From Pseudomonas sp. KK4 (GTDB taxonomy: Bacteria > Pseudomonadota > Gammaproteobacteria > Pseudomonadales > Pseudomonadaceae): a DNA stretch of 60,739 nucleotides. The stretch covers positions 1-60,739 of the forward strand of contig NZ_LYVP01000027.1 in assembly GCF_001984065.1 (NCBI RefSeq), in the 5' to 3' direction. Both the position numbers and the translations under genes were made by a program. This document shows positions 7,684 through 16,181 of this stretch, piece after piece (the first letter of the stretch is position 1; each line of letters starts with the position of its first letter). Below the pieces are notes generated by a model. That model was not told the origin of the DNA and searched no databases. It saw only the letters and a program-made list of their open reading frames with translations.

Positions 7684-9958
7684 ACCGTTTCGTGTGATGT
7701 GGCTGCTGAACCATGGTGCGGCTCGTAAGTTTGAACTTGAGATGCTCAGGTCTTTAGGTGTTGAAGAGTTTTTTCTACCTAAGTCATTTCCACAGGAAAT
7801 CGGTTTTCGTTCGGCGAGCATCGATTATTCGGAGGATGCGAACCTTACTATCCCTATTGAAGATCTAGAGGTTCTGAATCAGCAGAACTGGTACGTGGCG
7901 CCATCTAAAGAAGCCTGGGATATAGCCAATAAATATTTTGATGTCTGTTTTTTTATCTGTCATTCGAAAGGTTTCATGAGTGAGGTCTCACGGTCATTCA
8001 CCGGCGCCGCCATTTGGCGTGCATATGGTCTCGATAAATCACTAAGTTACTCAGAGGTCGTGAAGGTCTTAACGTTAGGTACGCAGTCGGTAAAGAAACT
8101 CGGACGGCGTCTTTGGTTAGGTATCGCTTATGATCACCTCGCCGATTCAGAGCCCATGTACCTGCAAAAGAGAAAAGCTTTTTTGCCTCTCGGCCTCAAT
8201 AACTGTGCGATCAACGACATTTGGGACGGTAAACAGAAGCATATTTTTTTCGTATGTCCGGATATTGGTTTTAGTAGCTATTATAAAAAAGTATACGAAG
8301 ACTTTATATCGGACATGCAAGGCTTGCCCTATAAAATTGGCGGTTCGCAGCCAATAGTGGTGGATGATCCAAATGTGTTGGGGTTTGTCACACACGAAGA
8401 ACATGAACGCAATATGAGAGAGTCGCGAGTAATGTTTTATCATTCGAGCGAACCCAATCATATTCATTATCATCCGTTCGAAGCCATTCGCGTCGGCATG
8501 CCATTGATTTTCATGGGTGGCGGCATTCTGGATCGCATGGGGGGAGCGACCCTTCCAGGCCGATGTGAGTCTGTCAAAGAGGCGAGAGAGAAAATTCGTC
8601 GCATTTTGAATGGTGATTCGAAGTTTATCGAGCAGGTTCGTAAAAGCCAGACAGTTTTGCTTGAGCCGATGCGAGCAGAAAACTGTGAAGCCGCGTGGAT
8701 ACGTAGCTTTAAGGAAATCTTGCAAGAACTGGAAGTCAGTCGCTTGGAACAACGACAGCGACCAGTCAAGCGCAAAAAAATAGCGGTTGTAGTCCCTGTC
8801 GAATATCGAGGGGGAAGCCTTCGTGGGGCTCATTTGCTAGCGGAAGCTTTGCATGTAGGTAGCAGGCAGTGGGGGGAGGATGTCGACGTTGTTCTCCTGC
8901 ATTTGAAGTCTACTGATGATGAAGCGGGAGATCTGCTCCATCAGGATGAGAGAATTCAACTGCGTAGTTTTCATTGGAAAACCCTCGATGCGCAAACCGC
9001 ACGCAGGGCCATGCGATATGCAGGCCACGACGGTTGGGAACCCGACTCTGTAAGATATGTTGTTCCGGATGATGGAATTAAACAGCTTTTGGACTGCGAT
9101 GCGTGGATCGTAGTTTCTGATCGCGTACAGGCCCCTCTGGTGCCTCTACGACCCTGCATATTCATGGTGTATGACTACTTGCAGCGCTATGAGAAGGTAC
9201 TTTCGAAAAGCGGGGACGAACAATTTATTAGCGCTGTGCGTAGGGCGCAGAAACTTCTTGTAACGACGGAGTTTACGAAGCAGGATGCCATTCAGTACGC
9301 AGGTGTTGAACTAAATCGAATCGCAAAAGTGCCGATGCTTGCTCCTGACTTTTCAAAAAATGGACCTGGGATTTTGTCGAAACCGGAGCATCCATATTTC
9401 TTGTGGACAACTAATGCCGGTGCGCATAAGAATCATGTGAATGCTCTGAAGGCGCTTAAATTTTACTATGAAACTCTAGGAGGCCAATTCTCCTGTCATG
9501 TCACCGGTGTGAATACTGACAATATGCTAGAAAGCACTGAGGCTCACCTTAAGTCTCTTTCAGTATTAGTCAATGCGAGCGACGCTTTAAGAGAAAAAGT
9601 TAAGTGGCTTGGCGAACTCCCTGAATTTGAATATCGTTGCACCTTAGCCAACGCAACGTTTCTTTGGCATGCAGGCAAAATCGACAACGGGTCATTTAGC
9701 GTAGTTGAAGCCGCCAGTTTAGGTGTGCCGTCATTAAGTAGTGATTATCCCGCTATGCGTGAAATGGATGCTCAGTTTTCGTTGCAACTGTCGTGGATGA
9801 ATGCCTCCGACTATAAAGAGATGGCGCACCAGTTAAAAGATATGGAGTTGACTTACTTGTCCAAGAAGGCCCTGCTTCCATCGCCTGAGGTTTTGGCAGA
9901 ACAAGGCGTTGAGAAGTTGGCGGCACAATATTGGGGAGTCATACGCGAGTGTCTATAA
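7673..9958 (+). CDS. Two-domain glycosyltransferase
   Basis: A 761-residue cytoplasmic protein with two GT-B-like halves. The N-terminal half (about 1-355) ends in a nucleotide-sugar-site-like segment HPFEAIRVGMPLIFMGGG. The second half starts near residue 366 with KKIAVVVPVEYRGGS and has a GT4-like C-terminal site NGSFSVVEAASLGVPSL near residues 670-686. Such tandem transferases often make a repeating O-chain, so it may be the main-chain polymerase; donor and linkage cannot be read from sequence. The ATG lies inside the end of wzt, so the two are probably translationally coupled. Base composition starts to drop toward AT here. Confidence 0.75.
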   Translation: MRTKPFRVMWLLNHGAARKFELEMLRSLGVEEFFLPKSFPQEIGFRSASIDYSEDANLTIPIEDLEVLNQQNWYVAPSKEAWDIANKYFDVCFFICHSKGFMSEVSRSFTGAAIWRAYGLDKSLSYSEVVKVLTLGTQSVKKLGRRLWLGIAYDHLADSEPMYLQKRKAFLPLGLNNCAINDIWDGKQKHIFFVCPDIGFSSYYKKVYEDFISDMQGLPYKIGGSQPIVVDDPNVLGFVTHEEHERNMRESRVMFYHSSEPNHIHYHPFEAIRVGMPLIFMGGGILDRMGGATLPGRCESVKEAREKIRRILNGDSKFIEQVRKSQTVLLEPMRAENCEAAWIRSFKEILQELEVSRLEQRQRPVKRKKIAVVVPVEYRGGSLRGAHLLAEALHVGSRQWGEDVDVVLLHLKSTDDEAGDLLHQDERIQLRSFHWKTLDAQTARRAMRYAGHDGWEPDSVRYVVPDDGIKQLLDCDAWIVVSDRVQAPLVPLRPCIFMVYDYLQRYEKVLSKSGDEQFISAVRRAQKLLVTTEFTKQDAIQYAGVELNRIAKVPMLAPDFSKNGPGILSKPEHPYFLWTTNAGAHKNHVNALKALKFYYETLGGQFSCHVTGVNTDNMLESTEAHLKSLSVLVNASDALREKVKWLGELPEFEYRCTLANATFLWHAGKIDNGSFSVVEAASLGVPSLSSDYPAMREMDAQFSLQLSWMNASDYKEMAHQLKDMELTYLSKKALLPSPEVLAEQGVEKLAAQYWGVIRECL

Positions 9959-11604
9959 GTAAATATGGTATTTACCTGGCCTACGCGCCAGGATTGGATT
10001 TGCGCCATGAAGGATTGGGTAGATACCTCGCTGCCTTTCTGAAAGGCGCAAGTGATCGTCATGACGTAGGTTTTGTGCTTGTGTGCCCAAGTTGGTCGAA
10101 AGAAGGTCTTGAAGATCTATTTCGCAGCGAAGGTGTCTCACAAGAGCGCTTTGAAGTTTTTTCCCCCTCGAAAAAACCGATGGTTTTACGCATTTATGAA
10201 GCCTACATAGCTCGAAAAAAACGTAAGCGGAAGCCTGGTCTTTTAAAAAGAATTTCCAAGGGCGTGTCGGTGATCAAAAAAGCAGCCATTGATCACGTTG
10301 AGCAGCAATTAGTGACAACTAACTCCTATTTTGGATTGATGTTGTTGATTATAGAAGGTGTCTTCCTTGCTGGGCTTGCTCTTTTAATTAGCCCAATCAT
10401 TATCTTGGCTTTGGTGGTTATTTTTTTTGTAAAATTCAAGTTTGTGTTTAAGCGATTTGCACGACCTTTTCGGCGCTACTTATCTCGCGCACAAGTAGCT
10501 GTTGGGCAGCCAAAGGACGATGCTTTTATTTTTCGACTTTATAAGCGAATGGAGCGAATTGAGTCGGAACGTATGCTTGACTTGATTCATTCCCTACCTG
10601 ATGTAAAAGCTTGGTACAGTCCTACAGCGTTTTGGCCGGCTTTCAATAAAATAGATCGTCCACGTCTGATGTGTGTTCCCGATGTGGTGCTATCGGACTT
10701 CCCAGTTGGTTTCTCAAGTGTGGGAGGTGAGCGTTTTTTACAAACTTATGAGGATGTTCGTCGATCGATTCAGAATGGACAGCATTACGTTACATACAGC
10801 AATGCGATCAAGTGGGACACATTGGTTGAGCAATATTCGATACGCGCCTCTAATGTATCGGTTATCCACCATGCTCCAAACATGCTGAACCAGTGGGTCA
10901 CAACTAGAGGGTTTGCGGACCTGGAGGCTACGTCGCTCCATTACTCACAAACGCTTCTAGGTAGTGCGATGCGTAAATCTTCCAACAAAAACTATACAGT
11001 AGGTTTTTCGAATAGCTCGTTCAAATTTTTATTCTATGCTAGCCAGTTCAGGCCGAACAAAAACCTCTTGGTTCTATTGCGCGCTTATGAATTTCTCCTC
11101 AGGAAAAAGTATATTAGTCACAAACTGGTATTGACTGGTGATCCCGATCGTTTTCCGTCGGTTCAAAAGTTTATTGAAGACCATAATTTAGAAAACGATG
11201 TTCTATGTTTGCATGGTTTGACAGTTCAAGAACTTGCAGCATGTTACAAATTGGCGGATTTGGCGGTAAATCCTAGCTTGAGCGAAGGTGGTTGCCCATT
11301 TACCTTCACCGAGGCGCTATCTGTTGATACCCCCGTGGTTATGGCACGAATTCCAGTTACCGAGGAAATTCTCCATCACCCACAACTTCAAGACACTACT
11401 TTCTTTGACCCATATGATTGGGAGGATATGGTACGCCGCATCGAATGGGCTCTTTCGCATAGAGACGCGCTACTAGAAGTACAGAAAAAAATCTATCAGG
11501 GATTGGTTCAGCGTACTTGGACGGATGTTGTGAACGAACATATTTCAGTACTTGAAACCATTTCCGCAGGTGGTAGTAGCAATGCTGCAGAGGCATATCT
11601 ATGA
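9949..11604 (+). CDS. GT4-family glycosyltransferase with an internal membrane hairpin
   Basis: A protein of about 551 residues. The C-terminal third is a GT4 catalytic domain (FLFYASQFRPNKNL, then SEGGCPFTFTEALSVDTPVV with the E-x7-E-type site). The N terminus (YGIYLAYAPGLDLRHEGLGRY) is a GT-B acceptor domain. Between them, around residues 127-163, is a strongly hydrophobic stretch rich in Leu/Ile/Val with flanking lysine and arginine clusters, predicted to be one membrane hairpin; this is unusual in the family. I chose the GTG at 9949, which has GGGGAG 11 bases upstream and overlaps the previous stop by 10 bases; a TTG at 9931 is possible but lacks a ribosome site. Sugar specificity is unknown. 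Confidence 0.72.
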   Translation: MSISKYGIYLAYAPGLDLRHEGLGRYLAAFLKGASDRHDVGFVLVCPSWSKEGLEDLFRSEGVSQERFEVFSPSKKPMVLRIYEAYIARKKRKRKPGLLKRISKGVSVIKKAAIDHVEQQLVTTNSYFGLMLLIIEGVFLAGLALLISPIIILALVVIFFVKFKFVFKRFARPFRRYLSRAQVAVGQPKDDAFIFRLYKRMERIESERMLDLIHSLPDVKAWYSPTAFWPAFNKIDRPRLMCVPDVVLSDFPVGFSSVGGERFLQTYEDVRRSIQNGQHYVTYSNAIKWDTLVEQYSIRASNVSVIHHAPNMLNQWVTTRGFADLEATSLHYSQTLLGSAMRKSSNKNYTVGFSNSSFKFLFYASQFRPNKNLLVLLRAYEFLLRKKYISHKLVLTGDPDRFPSVQKFIEDHNLENDVLCLHGLTVQELAACYKLADLAVNPSLSEGGCPFTFTEALSVDTPVVMARIPVTEEILHHPQLQDTTFFDPYDWEDMVRRIEWALSHRDALLEVQKKIYQGLVQRTWTDVVNEHISVLETISAGGSSNAAEAYL

Positions 11605-12230
11605 GTTCTATAAAAGGAATGCTTATCTTGGGGTTTGGAGGTCATGCTCGCAGTGTGGCTGACGTAGCACTCGCTTCGGGTATAAAGCAACTTTACTTTC
11701 TCGACAACAACGCTAAACCTCATGAATCATTTGCATCTTTTCCAGTTAAATCGACTATGGATTTTGAACTGCCTATGGATTGGGTTGTATTTCCGGCTGC
11801 CGGAGACAACAAGAAACGGTCGGAACAGTGTGATTGGGCTATCGAACAGGGCTTGCGTTTGGGCACTCTCATCTCGCCTACCGCAACATTAGGGATCGGC
11901 GCCCAAGTTGGTGAAGGAAGTTTTATTGCGCATCACGCACATCTGGGACCGATGGCTTTAGTAGAGCGCGGTTGTATTATTAATACCGGAGCCGTTGTCG
12001 AACATGAGTGTTTTGTTGGCCAATTCAGTCATGTTTCCATCGGTGCTTTGGTTGCGGGTCGTAGTCGTATTGGCGCTCGCTGTTTTTTGGGGGCCGGTTC
12101 AACAGTAATTGACGGCCTTCGGTTAGCGGAAGAAGTCACGCTAGGCGCAGGTGCATGTGCACATCGTAATCTCGACTTGTCCGGGACGTACGTGGGAGTT
12201 CCCGCGAGATTTTTAGGTAGCAAAGATTGA
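11601..12230 (+). CDS. NeuD/PglD-like sugar O/N-acetyltransferase, candidate GDP-perosamine N-acetyltransferase
   Basis: A 209-residue protein with an N-terminal Rossmann-like domain (LILGFGGHARSVADVA) and a C-terminal left-handed beta-helix made of hexapeptide repeats. The catalytic histidine of the family is probably His135 in VVEHE. Members acetylate amino sugars on nucleotides: PglD acts on a UDP-4-amino sugar and PerB of Caulobacter on GDP-perosamine. With gmd and per in the same operon, N-acetylation of perosamine at C4 is the best inference, but O-acetylation cannot be excluded. Its ATG overlaps the upstream stop by 4 bases. Confidence 0.82.
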   Translation: MSSIKGMLILGFGGHARSVADVALASGIKQLYFLDNNAKPHESFASFPVKSTMDFELPMDWVVFPAAGDNKKRSEQCDWAIEQGLRLGTLISPTATLGIGAQVGEGSFIAHHAHLGPMALVERGCIINTGAVVEHECFVGQFSHVSIGALVAGRSRIGARCFLGAGSTVIDGLRLAEEVTLGAGACAHRNLDLSGTYVGVPARFLGSKD

Positions 12231-13336
12231 AAATTCTACATTTTTTTAAGACGTACTACCCAGATACTATGGGTGGAGTGGAACAGGTTATCTTTCAGCT
12301 AAGTGAGGGAGGCATCCGTCACGGTATTGAGTCTGAGGTTTTGTATCTCAGTCCCCGTGGCGCAATGCGCGATGAAAAACTATCGGACCATTTTACGCAT
12401 CGTTCTTATGAGAATTTTCAGTTTGCTTCCACCGGATTTTCGATTGGAGCGTTCAGGGATTTTGCCCAGTTGGCCGCGAAAGCCGACATTATTCACTACC
12501 ATTTTCCTTGGCCCTTTATGGATTTAGTGCATTTTCTAACGCGGGTTAAAAAGCCAACGGTAGTTACGTACCACTCGGATATTGTCAAGCAGAAGTGGTT
12601 GTTAAAACTGTATAATCCTTTACTTCATGCTTTTCTGAGAGATGTAGACATCATTGTTGCTTCTTCTCCTAATTATGTCGCAAGCAGCGGCGTATTAGGA
12701 GCATATGTCGATAAAGTTAAAGTAATTCCAATCGGAATAGATCGCAGCACATACCCTGAAGTGAGCGAGACATTGCTGGCGCAATGGAGGGGAACTATAG
12801 GTTCTCGGTTTTTTCTTTTCGTAGGCGCGCTTCGTTATTATAAGGGATTAGAATTTCTTCTAGAGGCCGCTCAGCAGACAAAGTTGCCAATTGTGATCAT
12901 GGGTAAAGGCCCGATGGAAATGTCTCTGAAACAAAGAGCGAAGGACGAAAACCTAGAGAATGTGTATTTTGTCGGGGCATTATCCGATAGTGATAAATCA
13001 GCACTCATGAGTCTATGTTTTGCATTAGTTTTTCCATCACATTTGAGATCCGAGGCGTTTGGTATATCTCTATTAGAAGGTGCGATGTATGGAAAGCCGC
13101 TCATTTCATGTGAAATTGGCACAGGTACGACGTATATAAATATAGATGATGAAACCGGCTATGTAGTAGCGCCTGGCGATAGTGCGTCTCTATCCCACGC
13201 AATGCAGAAGTTATGGGACAACCCGGAGAGAGCGAGTGAAATGGGAGCAGCCTCTTTACGTCGATACAATGAAAAATTTACAGGTCAAGATATGGTTAAA
13301 TCTTATGCTGAAATTTATAAGTCGTTATTGGACTAG
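12227..13336 (+). CDS. GT4-family glycosyltransferase
   Basis: A 369-residue GT-B enzyme. The N-terminal domain begins KILHFFKTYYPDTMGGVEQVI, which has the glycine-rich loop of GT4 acceptor domains, and the C-terminal donor site shows LFVGALRYYKGLEFLLEAA and SEAFGISLLEGAMYGKPLIS with the E-x7-E pair. It resembles mannosyl/rhamnosyl transferases such as WbpY and WbpZ of the P. aeruginosa common antigen cluster, so transfer of GDP-linked perosamine or mannose is plausible. The start is a TTG at 12227 overlapping the preceding TGA by 3 bases (TTGA), with AGG upstream. Confidence 0.85.
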   Translation: MKILHFFKTYYPDTMGGVEQVIFQLSEGGIRHGIESEVLYLSPRGAMRDEKLSDHFTHRSYENFQFASTGFSIGAFRDFAQLAAKADIIHYHFPWPFMDLVHFLTRVKKPTVVTYHSDIVKQKWLLKLYNPLLHAFLRDVDIIVASSPNYVASSGVLGAYVDKVKVIPIGIDRSTYPEVSETLLAQWRGTIGSRFFLFVGALRYYKGLEFLLEAAQQTKLPIVIMGKGPMEMSLKQRAKDENLENVYFVGALSDSDKSALMSLCFALVFPSHLRSEAFGISLLEGAMYGKPLISCEIGTGTTYINIDDETGYVVAPGDSASLSHAMQKLWDNPERASEMGAASLRRYNEKFTGQDMVKSYAEIYKSLLD

Positions 13337-13537
13337 TTTAAGCCTGCTAAAAAATAGCGTGGCGACACAGAATATGTAAAACTATTATCGAATATGCTTC
13401 GAACTTTTTTTGCCTCAGAGGGGAAGGATGTTTGAATATTTAGATGCTGCCCATTAAATCAAGATTGGGAGGGGGCATAATTTGTAAAATGACTGATCTA
13501 ATAAAAATCACTATTCGAATATAAGGTAGAAATAGTA

Positions 13538-14671
13538 GTGTCGCAGTCCACGAAAATTGAGTTTGCGAATACGCTCCGAGGGATCGCAGCGCTTATGGTG
13601 ATGTTTGGTCATTATTACTTAATTTTTTGGCAGCATAGGGATATTGCGACAAACTTACCAAATGCTATGCCCTTGCCAACCAGTATTGTTACTCCATCAT
13701 ATATTTATACCCTTAATTTTCTTGAGCCATTCAGTTTTGGGATTTTCGGTGTTGCAATTTTTTTTCTAATAAGTGGTTTTGTAATTCCATTTTCCTTTGA
13801 CAAAACAAGTTGGAAAGGTTTTTTGATTGGGCGAGCTATGAGGATTTACCCGACATATGCTGCTGGACTAACTTTTTCCATTTTAGTAATTGTTGTTTGT
13901 GGTATTCATTATGGTCGACCGTTTCCTTTTGAATCTCATGTAGTCCTTATTAACTATTTTCCAGGGATACGTGACGTGATATGGGTGGCTGGTATTGATG
14001 GAATAATTTGGACGCTTGATATTGAGATTAAATTCTATATCGTATGTGCTTTAGCTTCTCGGCTGATATTAAATAGCCGAACATCCGTTTTTATAATTCC
14101 ATTGGCTCTTTCTATACCGGCATACCTCTTAGCTCCTAGTGTAGATGAGGCAATGAAGTCAGGCGCATTGTTCTCTGGGCAGTTATACACTTTTTGTGCA
14201 TCAATCCAATATCTTAACTTCATGTTCATTGGCGTCGCATTCAATTATCTTTATAGGAACGTAATAAAGGCGGACATTTTTTTAGTTGTCGTCGTGGCGC
14301 TGTTTATGTTGATGGCTGCAATTTGCTGGAGGGCTAAAACTGTTCCGATAACACTTGTTTGGACGTATGGTTTCGCGGTTCTTGTGTTTGCATTAGCTTT
14401 TACTTTCCCAAAAATTCTTAAAGCGCGAGCCATTACAGATTTTTTTGCAGATATTAGTTTTCCGTTGTATATAATCCACGGTGTTTTTGGTTACGCGCTT
14501 CAGCGCGTCCTGGCTGGAATGTATGTGCCCGCATGGCTATGTATCCTGCTTGCGATGGCAGCATCCGTATTGATCGCGACGATAATGCATAGCACTATAG
14601 AATCAAAGGCTCACTCGTTAGGTCGCGCTATGGCGCGCCACTTTACTATAGCGCATCGTATAACAACTTAA
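13538..14671 (+). CDS. Acyltransferase-3 family membrane protein
   Basis: A 377-residue integral membrane acyltransferase (OafA/YrhL-like, AT3 fold) with about ten hydrophobic segments. The family marks are FANTLRGIAALMVMFGHYY near the N terminus, where the histidine is the proposed catalytic residue, and the RAMRIYPTY segment. These enzymes O-acetylate or otherwise acylate surface polysaccharide using cytoplasmic acyl donors. The start is GTG at 13538 behind AAGGTAG. A 201-base AT-rich gap precedes it, so it may have its own promoter. No C-terminal SGNH domain is present. The acceptor sugar is unknown. Confidence 0.85.
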   Translation: MSQSTKIEFANTLRGIAALMVMFGHYYLIFWQHRDIATNLPNAMPLPTSIVTPSYIYTLNFLEPFSFGIFGVAIFFLISGFVIPFSFDKTSWKGFLIGRAMRIYPTYAAGLTFSILVIVVCGIHYGRPFPFESHVVLINYFPGIRDVIWVAGIDGIIWTLDIEIKFYIVCALASRLILNSRTSVFIIPLALSIPAYLLAPSVDEAMKSGALFSGQLYTFCASIQYLNFMFIGVAFNYLYRNVIKADIFLVVVVALFMLMAAICWRAKTVPITLVWTYGFAVLVFALAFTFPKILKARAITDFFADISFPLYIIHGVFGYALQRVLAGMYVPAWLCILLAMAASVLIATIMHSTIESKAHSLGRAMARHFTIAHRITT

Positions 14672-14716
14672 TTTAGAATTATAATAATTTAATTTAGGCG
14701 TTCTAAGGGGAAGCCG

Positions 14717-15853
14717 GTGATATCAAAAAATACAGCATATCTTTCGCGCCTTGATCATTTGCGTTTTTTTGCCGCTCTACTTGTAGCGGCATACCATTTT
14801 CATGGAGGACCAGCTCTGGTCGCTTCACTCAATCCATTAACGGTATTCGTAAAAGAGGGAGAAACAGGCGTCAGCTTATTTATGGTTCTAAGCGGTTTTA
14901 TTCTTACAGTTATTGCTTCTGGTAAAGAGCTTGATTACAAAAAATTTGTTTATAATCGTTTTATCAGGATTTACCCTCTATATTTAACGATGATTTTTTT
15001 GGCCGCTTATGCCAGTAATAGAACCGTTGATTTTTTACAGTTTTTACAGTTGATTTCTCCGGTTGCGAATGTTGGTCATTTTATGGGGTCGACTAAGTTT
15101 CCGCATTTGTGGACTATAGCTGTTGAATTTCAATTTTATTTAATATTTCCTTTTTTTGTTGGATTTTTGGCTAAGTATGGTGCGCGTTACATCTTCGGCG
15201 TGGTTTTATTGGCGTTGTCTGTCAGAACGATGCTGTTTATTCGCGATACTACAGTAATTGACGCGGCCTATTCGACCATCGTTGGTCGCATAGATCAGTT
15301 TTGTGTTGGTATGATGATGGCGCTGATTTTCAGAACCAGGAGTCGTTTGTTTTCATCACCTATTGCATTAATAATCTCATTAGTTGGGGCCTATTTGTGG
15401 TTTGTATTTTTTTCCAAAATTACTCTTGGTGGTTATTATGGTGAGGCATCGGCATACAACCCAATATGGATTATCTCGCCAACGATAGAGGCTTTAGTAT
15501 GGGCAGGCGTCGCTCTCGCCTACTTGCAACAGAAATGGCAAATGCCCCGTTTCCTTGATACTAGTTTGTGCTATTTGGGAGGTATTAGTTTTTCTATGTA
15601 TGCATGGCACTTTCCTATCGTTCAGCTTTTTGGCAGGCTTACTCCTGAACTAAGCGTGTCTTGGTATTGGAGTTTTCTGTTTGTAGTATTACCAGCAATC
15701 ATTGCTGTTAGCAGTCTTTCTTATTACATAATTGAGAAGCCATTTTTTAGCCTTCGGACGTCCTATGTAAAAAAGCCTAGCCAATCCTTGAATGGTTTGT
15801 TTGTAGAAAATAACTCTTTAGAAGTATCTAAGCAGGAATCGGCGCAGAATTAG
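14717..15853 (+). CDS. Acyltransferase-3 family membrane protein (second copy)
   Basis: A 378-residue AT3-fold protein with about ten membrane segments. The N-terminal LDHLRFFAALLVAAYHFHG carries the conserved histidine, the RFIRIYPLYL motif follows, and IIEKPFF near the C terminus is typical. GTG start at 14717 behind AAGGGG. It is diverged from its neighbour at 13538, so the two probably modify different positions or sugars rather than being a recent duplication. Very AT-rich for Pseudomonas. Acceptor and acyl group are not predictable. Confidence 0.86.
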   Translation: MISKNTAYLSRLDHLRFFAALLVAAYHFHGGPALVASLNPLTVFVKEGETGVSLFMVLSGFILTVIASGKELDYKKFVYNRFIRIYPLYLTMIFLAAYASNRTVDFLQFLQLISPVANVGHFMGSTKFPHLWTIAVEFQFYLIFPFFVGFLAKYGARYIFGVVLLALSVRTMLFIRDTTVIDAAYSTIVGRIDQFCVGMMMALIFRTRSRLFSSPIALIISLVGAYLWFVFFSKITLGGYYGEASAYNPIWIISPTIEALVWAGVALAYLQQKWQMPRFLDTSLCYLGGISFSMYAWHFPIVQLFGRLTPELSVSWYWSFLFVVLPAIIAVSSLSYYIIEKPFFSLRTSYVKKPSQSLNGLFVENNSLEVSKQESAQN

Positions 15854-16181
15854 CCAAAAAATTGCCAGACTCGTGCTGCCGAAAATGCTGCGCAGATTCT
15901 AAGTGGCACTCTTATTTTTGACTTCGTGAGGTTGTTGGCAGGTGATTAGGAACATGTACACGTTCTGTTCTTCGGCAGCGCACTCAAGCGTCTCAAAGCC
16001 CTGCGAGGTTGAGCGGAGCGCCCTACATTTGGCGGATTTGTGCCCTAGATCGGCTGCGGATCGATTGAATGAGGGATGAAAAATGTGACATCGCTTCCCT
16101 TGTATATTAAAGTGATTCAGCTATGCGCAACCGCGTGGCCCTACGCCCCCTTAAGGGTAATTGATTTTAAAAGGATTTCGA
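15854..16181. other. Gene-free region before the Gtr module
   Basis: No gene found in 328 bases. The middle part (about 15930-16080) is visibly more GC-rich than the AT-rich genes on both sides and contains only short broken frames, which fits a recombination scar or the remnant of host sequence. A short palindrome CCCTTAAGGG is at 16148-16157, just ahead of the ribosome site of the next gene. A promoter for the downstream module is likely here but I could not define it. Confidence 0.45.

Noticed and set aside
16148..16157. CCCTTAAGGG palindrome as an operator
   Set aside because: Too short and isolated to support a regulator site.
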